Shown: positions 44,697 to 53,057 of the stretch, one piece after another
How positions within the stretch are numbered: position 1 is the stretch's first letter
Layout of the letters: every line of letters starts with the position of its first letter
NCBI GenBank assembly: GCA_002189105.1
Contig: NIOB01000003.1
Span: forward strand, 310,001-374,000
Length of the DNA stretch: 64,000 bases
Direction: 5' to 3'
Origin: Saccharibacillus soli
Lineage (GTDB): Bacteria; Bacillota; Bacilli; Paenibacillales; Paenibacillaceae
Program-made: the position numbers and the translations under genes
The notes under the pieces: generated by a model
What the model was told of the DNA's origin: nothing
Databases searched by the model: none
Seen by the model: the letters and a program-made list of their open reading frames with translations, nothing else

Positions 44697-46217
44697 TTAT
44701 TTCTTGATGCCCAGCAGAGAGCCTGCCGCAGCCGTAGTGCCTGTCACTGTGGTTGTCGTGGGTTTTACTGCCGTGCTCGACGTAGTTGTCGCTGTCGAAG
44801 TTGCGGCTTGGGTCGTGCTCGTTGTCGTTGGCGATGTTGCGGCTCCTGCGCTGTAAGCTGCGGCCGCCGTGGTCGGTGTTGTCGTTGGCGTCGTATTGAT
44901 GACCACACCAGTCAAGCTTCCCACCGTAGTCGTTGTGTTGGTCGTCGTCGTATTCGCGGTATTGACGACGGTCTCGATCAGAGTGGGCGGCGTACTCGTC
45001 GCTGGCGCCGTAGTTGTGGTTGTCGGCTGCGCTGGCGTACTTGGCGCCGGGGACGCGGTTGTTGTTTGTGTCGGCGTACTCGTCGCCGAGGCTGTTGGCG
45101 CTGGTTCCGGCGATGGGTTTGGCGCCGGGGACGCGGTTGTTGTCTGTGTCGGCGTACTCGTCGCCGAGGCTGTTGGTGTTGGTTCCGGCGATGCGTTTGG
45201 CGCCGGGGACGCGGTTGTTGTCTGTGTCGGCGTACTCGTCGCCGAGGCTGTTGGCGTTGGTTCCGGCGATGCGTTTGACGCCGGGGACGCAGTTGTTGTT
45301 TGTGTCGGCGTACTCGTCGCCGAGGCTGTTGGCGTTGGTTCCGGCGATGCGTTTGGCGCCGGGGACGCGGTTGTTGTTTGTGTCGGCGTACTCGTCGCCG
45401 AGGCTGTTGGCGCTGGTTCCGGCGATGGGTTTGGCGCCGGGGACGCGGTTGTTGTCTGTGTCGGCGTACTCGTCGCCGAGGCTGTTGGCGCTGGTTCCGG
45501 CGATGCGTTTGGCGCCGGGGACGCGGTTGTCGGCGGCGTGCTTGCCGCCGAGGCTGTTGGCGCTGGTTCCGGCGTGCTTGCCGCTGGCGCCTGCGGTTCG
45601 GCTGCTTTCGTTTCCGATACCGACACCGATGCCGAGACGCCGGAAGGCTTCGTCGAGGCCTGGGTTGCTGCGCTGACCGAGGTGCTGCCGGACGATGGCA
45701 GAACGATGGTTCTTACAGCACCACCAATCGAAGCTTGGCTTGAGGAAGTGTTCGTCGCCGAAGCAGCGGCTTTCCCGTTCGCCGACGCCTCGCCTTGAGC
45801 CTTGGCATCCTGGCTGCCTTTATACATCTGGTAAGAAGTCGTGCTGATTTCCAGACGCAGCTGGTGAAGCTGCGATCTCAAGCTGACGCCGCTTTTGGAG
45901 ACCTTCTGCTCAACCGCTCGATCCGCCAGATTCTTCATGCTGCTCTTGAAATCGTCCCTATTCAGCGTGAAGCCGTTCTGCGAATAGATCGCCTGCAGCA
46001 GATCATACTGCTGTTTTTGGTTCTGTTCGATTTTGGAATAAAACTCCGTTTTATCTTTTTTGATCTCAGCGGCCGTACGCGTATCCTTGCTGCCCGAATC
46101 TTTAGTGTCGGAAGATTGGATGCGCGAAGAATTTTTGCCTGCGTACGACTCTTGATAGTCGGATTTGCTCGTCCGGTTTGTGGCGGAAGCGGAGGAATAA
46201 GACGACAATGTACTCAT
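44697..46217 (-). CDS. Unknown repeat protein with conserved N-terminal domain
   Basis: 506 residues, no signal peptide or TM. Residues 1-160 are a charged helical domain, paralogous to the protein encoded just upstream (46616-47125): FKSSMKNLADRAVEQ, SGVSLRSQLHQLRLEIS, then Y. From about 200 to 390 it consists of roughly seven copies of a 26-residue Ala/Ser/Thr/Pro repeat (ASPAPNASPEPTPTASATS...), followed by a Thr-rich tail ending AAAGSLLGIKK. ATG 46217 has GAGGGGG 7 nt upstream. Function unknown; the paralogue and shared domain suggest a structural or assembly partner. Confidence 0.75.
   Translation of the reverse strand: MSTLSSYSSASATNRTSKSDYQESYAGKNSSRIQSSDTKDSGSKDTRTAAEIKKDKTEFYSKIEQNQKQQYDLLQAIYSQNGFTLNRDDFKSSMKNLADRAVEQKVSKSGVSLRSQLHQLRLEISTTSYQMYKGSQDAKAQGEASANGKAAASATNTSSSQASIGGAVRTIVLPSSGSTSVSAATQASTKPSGVSASVSVSETKAAEPQAPAASTPEPAPTASAASTPPTTASPAPNASPEPAPTASATSTPTQTTTASPAPNPSPEPAPTASATSTPTQTTTASPAPNASPEPTPTASATSTPTQTTTASPASNASPEPTPTASATSTPTQTTTASPAPNASPEPTPTASATSTPTQTTTASPAPNPSPEPAPTASATSTPTQTTTASPAPSTPAQPTTTTTAPATSTPPTLIETVVNTANTTTTNTTTTVGSLTGVVINTTPTTTPTTAAAAYSAGAATSPTTTSTTQAATSTATTTSSTAVKPTTTTVTGTTAAAGSLLGIKK
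45040..45590 (-). repeat. 78-bp tandem coding repeats
   Basis: About seven nearly identical 78-bp units in frame with the repeat protein (26 aa each), differing at few positions (for example GCG/GGG and GTT/GCT alternations). High identity points to recent expansion or homogenisation. Confidence 0.9.
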
Positions 46218-46615
46218 GCTTGGGCCCCCTCTGTTTTCGGAAATGAATATCGTAGGCATAGTGTACTATTGAATGGAAAAGAAAGGTAATCAGACAGACT
46301 TCCCCACTCTTTTAGGACCATTTTTCCTCTTAAACAGGAGACACAGACGGGTTTTTTAGCAGGTGGGGCTGGCTTTTTAGCGGCACTTTCGAGCTTCTTC
46401 GAGTTATTCGTTTTTTGCCGACTTTTTTCTACAAGCTTCTCTTTAAGTTGCTTAAAACCAGATTTGAAGCCATACAAAAGAAAAGGAAGCCGCCTAAGCG
46501 ACTTCCTATTTTTTCGCATCTCAAATTTCTTTTTGTCTTCCCAATTTTCGGTGTGCAAACAAAAAAATCGCCCCCTGTGCCAGGAGGCAATCATTGCGCG
46601 TACCAAGCGCTTCGT
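46218..46615 (-). other. Non-coding spacer with two hairpin terminators
   Basis: Between the two paralogues. On the minus strand a strong terminator at 46558-46592 (AUUGCCUCCUG / CAGGGGGCGAU plus U7) ends the upstream paralogue. A second hairpin at about 46478-46520 (GGAAG.CGC / GCG.CUUCC with T-rich flanks on both strands) follows. A 130-codon minus-strand open frame here runs through this hairpin, has no ribosome site, and is not called. Confidence 0.7.
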
Positions 46616-47125
46616 TCAGGCTTTGATCGTTTCGACCAAGTTCTTGTCTTCATGCTTCTGATCGTGCTGCTCACTCAACTTATCGTAGGCTTCTACGCTG
46701 ATCTCCAAGCTGACCTTGTGCAGTTCCGATTTCCACTCCATCTTCAAGGATGTACCTTCGCGGCTCATGAGCTGCTCAATCGAACGTTCCGCCAACGCCT
46801 TCATCGATTCCTTGAATTTATCCGGCGACAGGTCGATTCTGAGTTTTTCTGCATAAAAAGTCTGCATCAGTTTCTGTTGGGCCTGCTTTTCTTCTTCCAG
46901 CTTTTTCGCCTGCTGGTCGTCCTGCTTTTTCCGCTCCGCCGCACTAACGGCTTCTTTTTCTCCTACGGAATCGGTCGCTTTGTCGTCCTTCTCCGCTTTT
47001 GGATCGGTTTTCGGCTTTTCGGTCGTTGACGTCTTGGCGGGCTTATCCGGATTGACGGTGTTCGGATTTCTGTAATCGGATGCCCAACTTCCCGAGCTTC
47101 CTCCGTTAAAAGATACTTTTTCCAT
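46616..47125 (-). CDS. Unknown charged helical protein, paralogue of the repeat protein
   Basis: 169 residues, no signal peptide, no TM, no cysteine. Residues 1-55 are Lys/Asp/Ser/Thr-rich and disordered. 60-100 is a strongly charged helix (RKKQDDQQAKKLEEEKQAQQ). The C-terminal domain FKESMKALAERSIEQ, SREGTSLKMEWKSELHKVSLEISVEAYDKLSEQ matches the N-terminal domain of the downstream repeat protein. AGGGG lies 7 nt before ATG 47125. Candidate promoter at 47157-47184. Function unknown. Confidence 0.75.
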   Translation of the reverse strand: MEKVSFNGGSSGSWASDYRNPNTVNPDKPAKTSTTEKPKTDPKAEKDDKATDSVGEKEAVSAAERKKQDDQQAKKLEEEKQAQQKLMQTFYAEKLRIDLSPDKFKESMKALAERSIEQLMSREGTSLKMEWKSELHKVSLEISVEAYDKLSEQHDQKHEDKNLVETIKA

Positions 47126-47156
47126 TCCAACACCCCTGTACCAAAAAATCTTGCTA

Positions 47157-47184
47157 ATTATGTCCTGTACATACTACTACGCAA
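47157..47184 (-). promoter_or_regulatory. Candidate promoter of the helical paralogue
   Basis: Minus strand TTGCGT (47179-47184), 16 nt, CATAAT (47157-47162). The rest of the 47126-47454 gap is AT-rich; a small hairpin ACCCGGC/GCCGGT sits near 47411-47430, and no further gene was seen. Confidence 0.4.
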
Positions 47185-47454
47185 TTAGACCTAAAGATAT
47201 AAGACTCTATTCCTGTTTCGCTTGCTTTTCGCCGTATTTATACACCTCCCACTTTCTATTTCGGTTTCTAATCGTTTTTTTGTTCTGCTTTTTGAAAAAA
47301 TGCCTGCTGTATGATTTCATGACAAAACTGTTACTGCACAATGAACGTTAATATGTTGTTCCCAAACTCCAAAGCAGGTATAGTCGGACATATGCGTAAA
47401 AAAAGAACCAAACCCGGCATAAAAGCCGGTGATCGGAAAGGAAACTGCCTAAAC

Positions 47455-49404
47455 ATGCTGCGACACTGGAAAAAGCTTGCCGTCTTCTCTCTTGCCGTCC
47501 TGCTGATTCTGGGAATCTCGGGTCTGCTCTTTTACCGCCACCTCGAACACAAAAGACTCGTCAACCACGGAGTCACCGAAGAACCCATCGCCGTCGTCTC
47601 AACGAATACCGTAGCGGAGCGTTACGACCTGATCGTTGCGGGAACAGACCCGGAAGGGATCACTGCCGCAATCTCCGGCGCCCGGAACGGGCTGAAGGTG
47701 CTGCTTGTAGACGGGCATGATCGAACCATGCTCGGCGGATTGATGACAGTCGGCGAATTGAATATGATCGACCTGAACTACTCGACGGAGCAGCCATTTT
47801 TCTTCAGCCGCTTCCGTGAAGCCGACTACTTGAACAAAGGGATTTTCCAGGAATGGTACGACCAGTTCGATACCACGTCGTTCGACGTGAATGTCGTGGC
47901 GAACCTCTTCTATAAGATGGTCAAAAACGAACCCAATCTCGACCTGGTAATGGAAACGAAAGGGATGGCTCCGCTCACCGATACGCGGCAGGGTCGAAAG
48001 ATCATCACCGGCATGACGCTGACGTTGAAAAACGGCAGCGAGCGTCGCGTATTGGCGCCCGCCATCATCGATGCGACGCAAAACGCCGACGTGGCTGCCG
48101 AAGCCGGTGCCTCCTTCACGCTGGGACGTCAGGACATTGGCGATACGCACAGCGTTATGGCTTCCACACTCGTGTTTCGCATGAAGGGCATGACCCAGAA
48201 AATCTGGGAAAAGATGGGCAAACACGAGGATACCGGAATCGACCGGACAAGCATCTGGGGCTACAAGGAAGCGGCAGAATATCCGTCGAGCGACCCTTCC
48301 AAAGTCCGCATGCGGGGTCTGAACATCGGTCGTCAGAATGACGGCACGATCCTGATTAACTCCATGCAGCTGTTGGGCGTCAACCCGTTGGACCCGGCAT
48401 CGATCAAGAAAGGGATCGAGATCGGAACCAAGGAAGCGCCCAAGATCGTCGAATTTCTCAAGAAACGGTTCCCGGAAATGGAGCCGCTGGAATATGACGG
48501 TGTAGCCAAAGAATTGTATCTCCGCGAATCGCGCCATCTGGAATCGGAATACCGTCTCACGCTGGCCGATGTTATGGAGAACCGTGAACATTGGGATGAC
48601 ATCGCCTACGGCTCGTACCCGGTGGACATTCAGACCACCAGTGACGGACGGATCGGAACCGTGCTGATGAAGCCAAGTCAGTATGGGGTGCCGTTCCGCA
48701 CGCTGGTGCCCAAGAACGTGGATGGACTGCTCGTCGTCGGCCGTTCCGCCGGCTTCGATACCGTTCCGCACGGCAGTGCGCGTACGATTCCCATCGGCAT
48801 GGCAACCGGCCAGGCGGCTGGTGCTGCCGTCAAGATCGCGTCGGAGTCCAACATGACGCTGAGAGAAGTATCCAACTCCAAAGAAAAGATCCGTCTGCTC
48901 CAAAACCGTCTGCGCAAACAGGGCGTCGATCTGTCACGTCCCAAGATTCCAGAGCCGGACTACATGAAAAGCAAAGATTATCCGGGTATGCTGGTCGCTG
49001 CCAATATGTATCTGACTTCGGGCGGCTACGATAACGATCAATGGGGCGTCGGCGACCAAGCCAATGTGCAGCGCTTCTTCAACGCCCTGCGTACCGTTCG
49101 CGCGCTGCATCCCGACTTCTTCTCAGGAGAGATGCAGGATGCACTTGCAGGCATCGCTGATCCGATTAAAGCCGATCTCTCACTCGAACAAGCTTCCCGA
49201 CTGATCGCAAGCGCCATGAATCTGGCTGATCCACCTCAAGATAAAGCCACAGAAACGCTTCTTCAAGAAGGCTGGCTCCTCCAGGAAACGCTGGATGGAA
49301 TCAAGGACAAAGAGAAGCTGACAAACGGTGACTACTTCATGCTGATCCGCGATCTAAGCAAGCACTTCCTGCCTGCCGAAAATGTGGATACAGCCGGTAA
49401 ATAA
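47455..49404 (+). CDS. Membrane-anchored FAD-dependent oxidoreductase
   Basis: 649 residues. N-terminal signal anchor (about 8-26, LAVFSLAVLLILGISGLLF), then a flavoprotein of the FAD_oxidored (PF12831) type: YDLIVAGTDPEGITAAISGARNG (a variant GxGxxG, here GTDPEG) and KVLLVDG, with the C-terminal FAD segment GLLVVGRSAGFDTVPHGSART, IPIGMATGQAAGAA. The last about 110 residues (SLEQASRLIASAMNL) resemble a weak S-layer-homology-like helical repeat. ATG 47455 follows GAAAGGA 12 nt upstream; earlier in-frame starts at 47341 and 47392 lack a ribosome site. Substrate unknown. Single gene with terminator at 49496. Confidence 0.83.
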   Translation: MLRHWKKLAVFSLAVLLILGISGLLFYRHLEHKRLVNHGVTEEPIAVVSTNTVAERYDLIVAGTDPEGITAAISGARNGLKVLLVDGHDRTMLGGLMTVGELNMIDLNYSTEQPFFFSRFREADYLNKGIFQEWYDQFDTTSFDVNVVANLFYKMVKNEPNLDLVMETKGMAPLTDTRQGRKIITGMTLTLKNGSERRVLAPAIIDATQNADVAAEAGASFTLGRQDIGDTHSVMASTLVFRMKGMTQKIWEKMGKHEDTGIDRTSIWGYKEAAEYPSSDPSKVRMRGLNIGRQNDGTILINSMQLLGVNPLDPASIKKGIEIGTKEAPKIVEFLKKRFPEMEPLEYDGVAKELYLRESRHLESEYRLTLADVMENREHWDDIAYGSYPVDIQTTSDGRIGTVLMKPSQYGVPFRTLVPKNVDGLLVVGRSAGFDTVPHGSARTIPIGMATGQAAGAAVKIASESNMTLREVSNSKEKIRLLQNRLRKQGVDLSRPKIPEPDYMKSKDYPGMLVAANMYLTSGGYDNDQWGVGDQANVQRFFNALRTVRALHPDFFSGEMQDALAGIADPIKADLSLEQASRLIASAMNLADPPQDKATETLLQEGWLLQETLDGIKDKEKLTNGDYFMLIRDLSKHFLPAENVDTAGK

Positions 49405-49495
49405 CACGGGAAGCCGCCTCCACACTTAACCGTAGGTTGGACGTTGAGACGAATCCTCGCCGCTTGCCGGCCGGACGCTTAACACTCCCACGACA

Positions 49496-49535
49496 AGAAA
49501 GAAGCCCAGACCTCCGCGTCTGGGCTTCTTTCTCG
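49496..49535. terminator. Bidirectional terminator
   Basis: Perfect stem AGAAAGAAGCCCAGAC / GTCTGGGCTTCTTTCT with a short loop, between converging genes. Confidence 0.92.
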
Positions 49536-49607
49536 TCGATTTGCTTGCGTATGCCTTGCGCCTGAGAAGCGGCTTGGCGTACCCGTACATGAAGCGTTCG
49601 CCTGATG

Positions 49608-49979
49608 CTACTTCTTCAAAGCCGACTGAAGATCGACCAACAGCAGATCGGCGTCCGCGATCTCGGAATCGATATTGTTGGGAAACACGGACAGCCGCAC
49701 GCCATCCTCGGCAAGGCGCGGCAGAATCTTGTCCATGAAGGCCAGAAGATCAAGCGGACGACCGGAACAACCCGACCAGTTGCCAAGTGCAGAGTGCTGC
49801 GCAAACTCACTTTTGGGCCACAGGGGCAGCAGCGGCAGTCCTTCACTGTCCGTCGTCATCGCCCAGCCTTCATCATAGAGTCCCCAGATGATCTCCGTGG
49901 CAGCCGCCTTTTTGACGAAATATTCGTATCGAAGATTCTTGGGGCGGTTGATGATCGCATTAAATTCTTTCAAGTCCAT
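49608..49979 (-). CDS. DUF2750 family protein
   Basis: 123-residue cytoplasmic protein of a family without known function. Typical features: MDLKEFNAIINRPKNLRYEY, FVKKAAATEIIWGLYDEGWAM, LPLWPKSEFA, VRLSVFPNN. The start at 49979 is chosen because the family begins here and GGGGAG is close upstream. The frame is open to 50060, with another ATG at 50042 (GGGGAAG upstream), so a 27- or 21-residue N-terminal extension is possible. Follows the ABC exporter gene by 47 nt or more on the same strand. Confidence 0.82.
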   Translation of the reverse strand: MDLKEFNAIINRPKNLRYEYFVKKAAATEIIWGLYDEGWAMTTDSEGLPLLPLWPKSEFAQHSALGNWSGCSGRPLDLLAFMDKILPRLAEDGVRLSVFPNNIDSEIADADLLLVDLQSALKK

Positions 49980-50106
49980 TGTGCTCCCCACTTCCGTATA
50001 CCCGAATTGATAGTCGGAGACGAGCGCCGAGACAGCGGCCATTCGTTCTTCCCCAATCATTTACCCATACGGCGAAGGAAGTTACCCCACTCTGGCGGCC
50101 GGGTAC

Positions 50107-51993
50107 TCAGGAAGGATCAACCCGTGCGTCTCCAAGCTTTCGTGCCTCCGCTTCTTCAGGCTCAACGGTCTCGAACTGCCGCTGTACCAGCTTACGGTAA
50201 AAAGCATGGGAAGCCAGCAGTTCTTCATGGGTGCCCTGCCCGGTCGCGCGCCCGCCTTCGATCACGATCAGCTTGTCCGCCCCACGTACAGTGGACAAAC
50301 GGTGTGCGATCACCAGGGTTGTGCGGCCGTGCATCAGCGAATCCAGCGCTTTCTGCACCAGGGCTTCCGATGCGCTGTCCAGATGAGCCGTTGCTTCATC
50401 CAGCAGCAGAATGTCGGGATTGCGCAAGATCGCCCGGGCAATCGCAAGGCGCTGCCGCTGTCCGCCCGACAGCAGAACGCCGCGTTCGCCGGCCTGCGTC
50501 TCCAGTCCCTGCGGCAGCGAAGCGATAAATTCCGTCAGATTCGCCTGACGGACGGCTTCCGCCACCGCCTCATCGGGCACGTCTCCCGCAAGTCCATAAG
50601 TCAGGTTGTCGCGGATGGTCCCCGACATCACCGGACTTTCCTGAGAGACGTACGCGATGTGTCCTCTCCACTGTCTCAGCGGAATGTCGGCTGCCGGTTC
50701 GCCACCGTACCGCAGCCGTCCTTCGGTCGGTTCGTAGAATCGTTCAATCAGCGAGAAGATCGTGGTCTTGCCCGCTCCGCTTGGGCCGACGAATGCTGTC
50801 GTCTGCCCCGCCTCTGCGGTAAAGTTCAGCCCTTGCAGAATCGGCTTGTCTGGGGAATAGCCGAAGCCTACGTTGTCGAAGGTTAACGGCAGCTGAATCG
50901 CCCGTCCTGATGCGGCTTCCTGTTCGGCAAGGCGTTCCTGATTGGGATGCTCCCGTTCTTCCGGCTCCAGATCCATAATCTCACGAATGCGTTCCGTTGC
51001 GCCAAGTGCCTTCTGGAACTGAGTGAAGAAAGTCGCCAGTTGAGTAAATGGGACGACGATCTGGAACATATAGAGAATGATCGCTACCAGCGCCCCGGCC
51101 GTCAGCACGCCGCGCGCGACCTGGGCGCCGCCGTATCCGATCAGGGCAACCAGAATCAGCAGCATGACGGTCATCATCATTGGCGACACGATGGCTTGAA
51201 TCCGCGCTTCGCGCAGGCCGAATCGGAACAATCCAGAGATGCGCTTCTCCCCCTGATCCCGTTCGGACGGTTCAGCCAGCGAAGCCTTGACCAACCGGAT
51301 GTCCGCCAGCACGCGGCCCAGATCGCCCTGGAATTGGGCAATTTCCTGCTGTGTATCGCGCGAGATCGCATACATACGGCGACCAATAGGCCAGAGCAGC
51401 AGCATGGCCGCCGGGATGGCAAGCAGCGCGAACAGCGTCATCTTCCAGTCAATGGTCAGCAGAATGACGACCGAACCCACAATTGACACGATACCGGACA
51501 AGAACGAGATGACCTGTCCGGTGATGAAGTCCCGTACGATATTCGTATCGTTCGTCACCCGGCTCATCGTCTCGCCGGACGTATTGCGGTCGAAGAACGA
51601 TACGGGCAGCTTGAGTACCCGGCGCCATAGATCGCGCCGCAGCCCGGATACAATAAATTGTCCGACGTAAGACATCGTATAGATCGCCAGGCCTGACATG
51701 AGCGCCTGCGCAACGAAAGCCGCAGCCAGCAGCGCAATCGTTCTTCCGGTCAGATTTTCCATCGAAAATCCGTCCACTAACCGGCTGGTCAGCAGCGGAA
51801 TCGCCAGCGTAAACACCGTTTCAAACAATCCCAGTACAACAGCCGCAGCCATCAGCCAGCCCTTGGGCAGATAGTTCGCCACCAGCTTCCAGAATGAGCC
51901 CCAGCCAGGGGTGGACGCCGCTTGGTCTGTCGGGATGTTGGCTGACGCTGCGCCTTCTCCTGTATGCGCCGCCCTTCCCCGCTTGATTTTCAC
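50107..51993 (-). CDS. ABC multidrug exporter, fused permease-ATPase
   Basis: 628-residue half-transporter (MsbA/LmrA type). Six TMs in about 40-330, then the ATPase: Walker A GPSGAGKTT, Q-loop YVSQESPVM, signature LSGGQRQR, Walker B ILLLDEATAHLD, switch His IAHRLST. All motifs intact. The GTG start at 51993 lies 10 nt after the stop of the MerR gene, so both are co-transcribed and the regulator probably controls exporter synthesis. It works as a homodimer in the family; substrate probably a lipophilic drug or lipid. Confidence 0.94.
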   Translation of the reverse strand: MKIKRGRAAHTGEGAASANIPTDQAASTPGWGSFWKLVANYLPKGWLMAAAVVLGLFETVFTLAIPLLTSRLVDGFSMENLTGRTIALLAAAFVAQALMSGLAIYTMSYVGQFIVSGLRRDLWRRVLKLPVSFFDRNTSGETMSRVTNDTNIVRDFITGQVISFLSGIVSIVGSVVILLTIDWKMTLFALLAIPAAMLLLWPIGRRMYAISRDTQQEIAQFQGDLGRVLADIRLVKASLAEPSERDQGEKRISGLFRFGLREARIQAIVSPMMMTVMLLILVALIGYGGAQVARGVLTAGALVAIILYMFQIVVPFTQLATFFTQFQKALGATERIREIMDLEPEEREHPNQERLAEQEAASGRAIQLPLTFDNVGFGYSPDKPILQGLNFTAEAGQTTAFVGPSGAGKTTIFSLIERFYEPTEGRLRYGGEPAADIPLRQWRGHIAYVSQESPVMSGTIRDNLTYGLAGDVPDEAVAEAVRQANLTEFIASLPQGLETQAGERGVLLSGGQRQRLAIARAILRNPDILLLDEATAHLDSASEALVQKALDSLMHGRTTLVIAHRLSTVRGADKLIVIEGGRATGQGTHEELLASHAFYRKLVQRQFETVEPEEAEARKLGDARVDPS

Positions 51994-52003
51994 TCCGCTC
52001 TCT

Positions 52004-52879
52004 TCATGCGTTTCGTTTATTTTGTTCGTCTCGATCAGAATCGCCTCCTGTTTGTTCGATTTCCGCCTCTTCCGAGTTTCCAGCCTGATCCGTGCGGCGC
52101 GCCTCCGCTTCCTCGGCAGCCGCCCACATCCGGTCGATGTAGCGTTCTTCCTCCAGCGTAAACATCACCGGAATCCCAAACGAGTAAGGCGGTTCCAGCT
52201 TGCCAAAGGCCTCCAGTCCCTGCATCTCCTCCTCCGAGAGCGGAGAACCCAGCCGGCTCATCACGCCTTCCAGACGCTTCGACAGGTCAGCGACAAAACG
52301 CTGGGCCTTCTCTCCTTCGGGCGGCTCTCCTGCCTGCATCAGCTTCTTGATGCGGGAGATCCAGGCTATCGATTCACGCTCAATCGCCCGCCAGGTGTCC
52401 ATCTGATCGCCGTTCGGCCATAACCGCTGCACCAGCGAAGGCGGCAGCTTCTCCTCGATCCAGCGCCGCTGCTCCTTCTCCGTGGCGACCGAACGAATCA
52501 ACAGCAGCAGTACGCTGGGTTCCCAGTGTCCTTCGCCCTCGTCGCCTGCCAATTCAAGCGTATAATCCAGCGTGTAGAGCATACGGTCGAGCTGCTGCTT
52601 CTTCTCCCGCAGCAGTTCCGCCTGATGCTCCAGCGAGCGCCTCAGCTGCCCTTCGTCGGCCTCCAATTCCTGCGCAATCCGTTCCAGCGGATAATCCAGA
52701 AACTTGAGCGTCAGAATCTGCTGAAGCCGAATCAGATCCTGATCGGTGTACAGCCGATGGCCAAGTTCGTTATACTGCGAAGGCACCAACAGCTCTTTTT
52801 TATGATAAAAACGCAAGGTTCGCTCCGTCACGCCCGTCAGCTTCGCAAAAGCTCCAACCGTATAAGTCCGATGGTTGAT
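52004..52879 (-). CDS. MerR family transcriptional regulator with apparent non-standard start codon
   Basis: About 291 residues. A complete MerR helix-turn-helix requires TYTVGAFAKLTGVTERTLRF, followed by the wing NELGHRLYTDQDLIRLQ and a dimerisation coiled coil (about 85-120). The effector half (120-290) resembles TipA-like regulators and has an acidic C-terminus. No ATG, GTG or TTG exists between the in-frame TAG (52898-52900) and a GTG at 52831 that would delete half of the DNA-binding helix. A perfect AAGGAGG (52888-52894) lies 8 nt before ATC 52879 and 5 nt before ATA 52882, so start at AUC or AUA is likely. Operon with the ABC exporter. Confidence 0.85.
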   Translation of the reverse strand: MNHRTYTVGAFAKLTGVTERTLRFYHKKELLVPSQYNELGHRLYTDQDLIRLQQILTLKFLDYPLERIAQELEADEGQLRRSLEHQAELLREKKQQLDRMLYTLDYTLELAGDEGEGHWEPSVLLLLIRSVATEKEQRRWIEEKLPPSLVQRLWPNGDQMDTWRAIERESIAWISRIKKLMQAGEPPEGEKAQRFVADLSKRLEGVMSRLGSPLSEEEMQGLEAFGKLEPPYSFGIPVMFTLEEERYIDRMWAAAEEAEARRTDQAGNSEEAEIEQTGGDSDRDEQNKRNA

Positions 52880-52984
52880 TATCCTCGCCTCCTTGTCCTA
52901 CTGGTTTCAGTATAGGGGCTGACGTTACGTCATAGGCAAGCAGCAATTTGAAAATGCGGGTATAGTAGAAGTCAGAGAGGAGTG

Positions 52985-53038
52985 ATGAAGATGATCTATC
53001 CAACGATCAACACAACCTACGAGGTGATGGAAAACTAA
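52985..53038 (+). CDS. Candidate 17-residue leader peptide
   Basis: MKMIYPTINTTYEVMEN after an excellent ribosome site (GAGAGGAG, 52975-52982), ending 19 nt before the GNAT gene. Could be a regulatory leader, a coupling ORF, or the remnant of a lost gene. Only the ribosome site and position support it. Confidence 0.3.
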   Translation: MKMIYPTINTTYEVMEN

Positions 53039-53057
53039 ATCGAACGAAAAGAGGAAT

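Noticed and set aside
45014-45798. Long plus-strand open frames across the 78-bp repeats, and the idea of a CRISPR-like array
   Set aside because: The repeats are head-to-tail without unique spacers and are in frame with the minus-strand protein, which has a good start and ribosome site; the plus-strand frames are mirror images of low-complexity DNA.
46214-46606. Lys-rich minus-strand frame of 130 codons between the two paralogues
   Set aside because: No ribosome site at its starts, it runs through a terminator hairpin, and it overlaps the start region of the repeat protein.
49608-50060. Longer 150-residue form of the DUF2750 protein
   Set aside because: Family proteins start at the methionine at 49979, which has its own ribosome site; the extension lacks support, although 50042 cannot be fully excluded.
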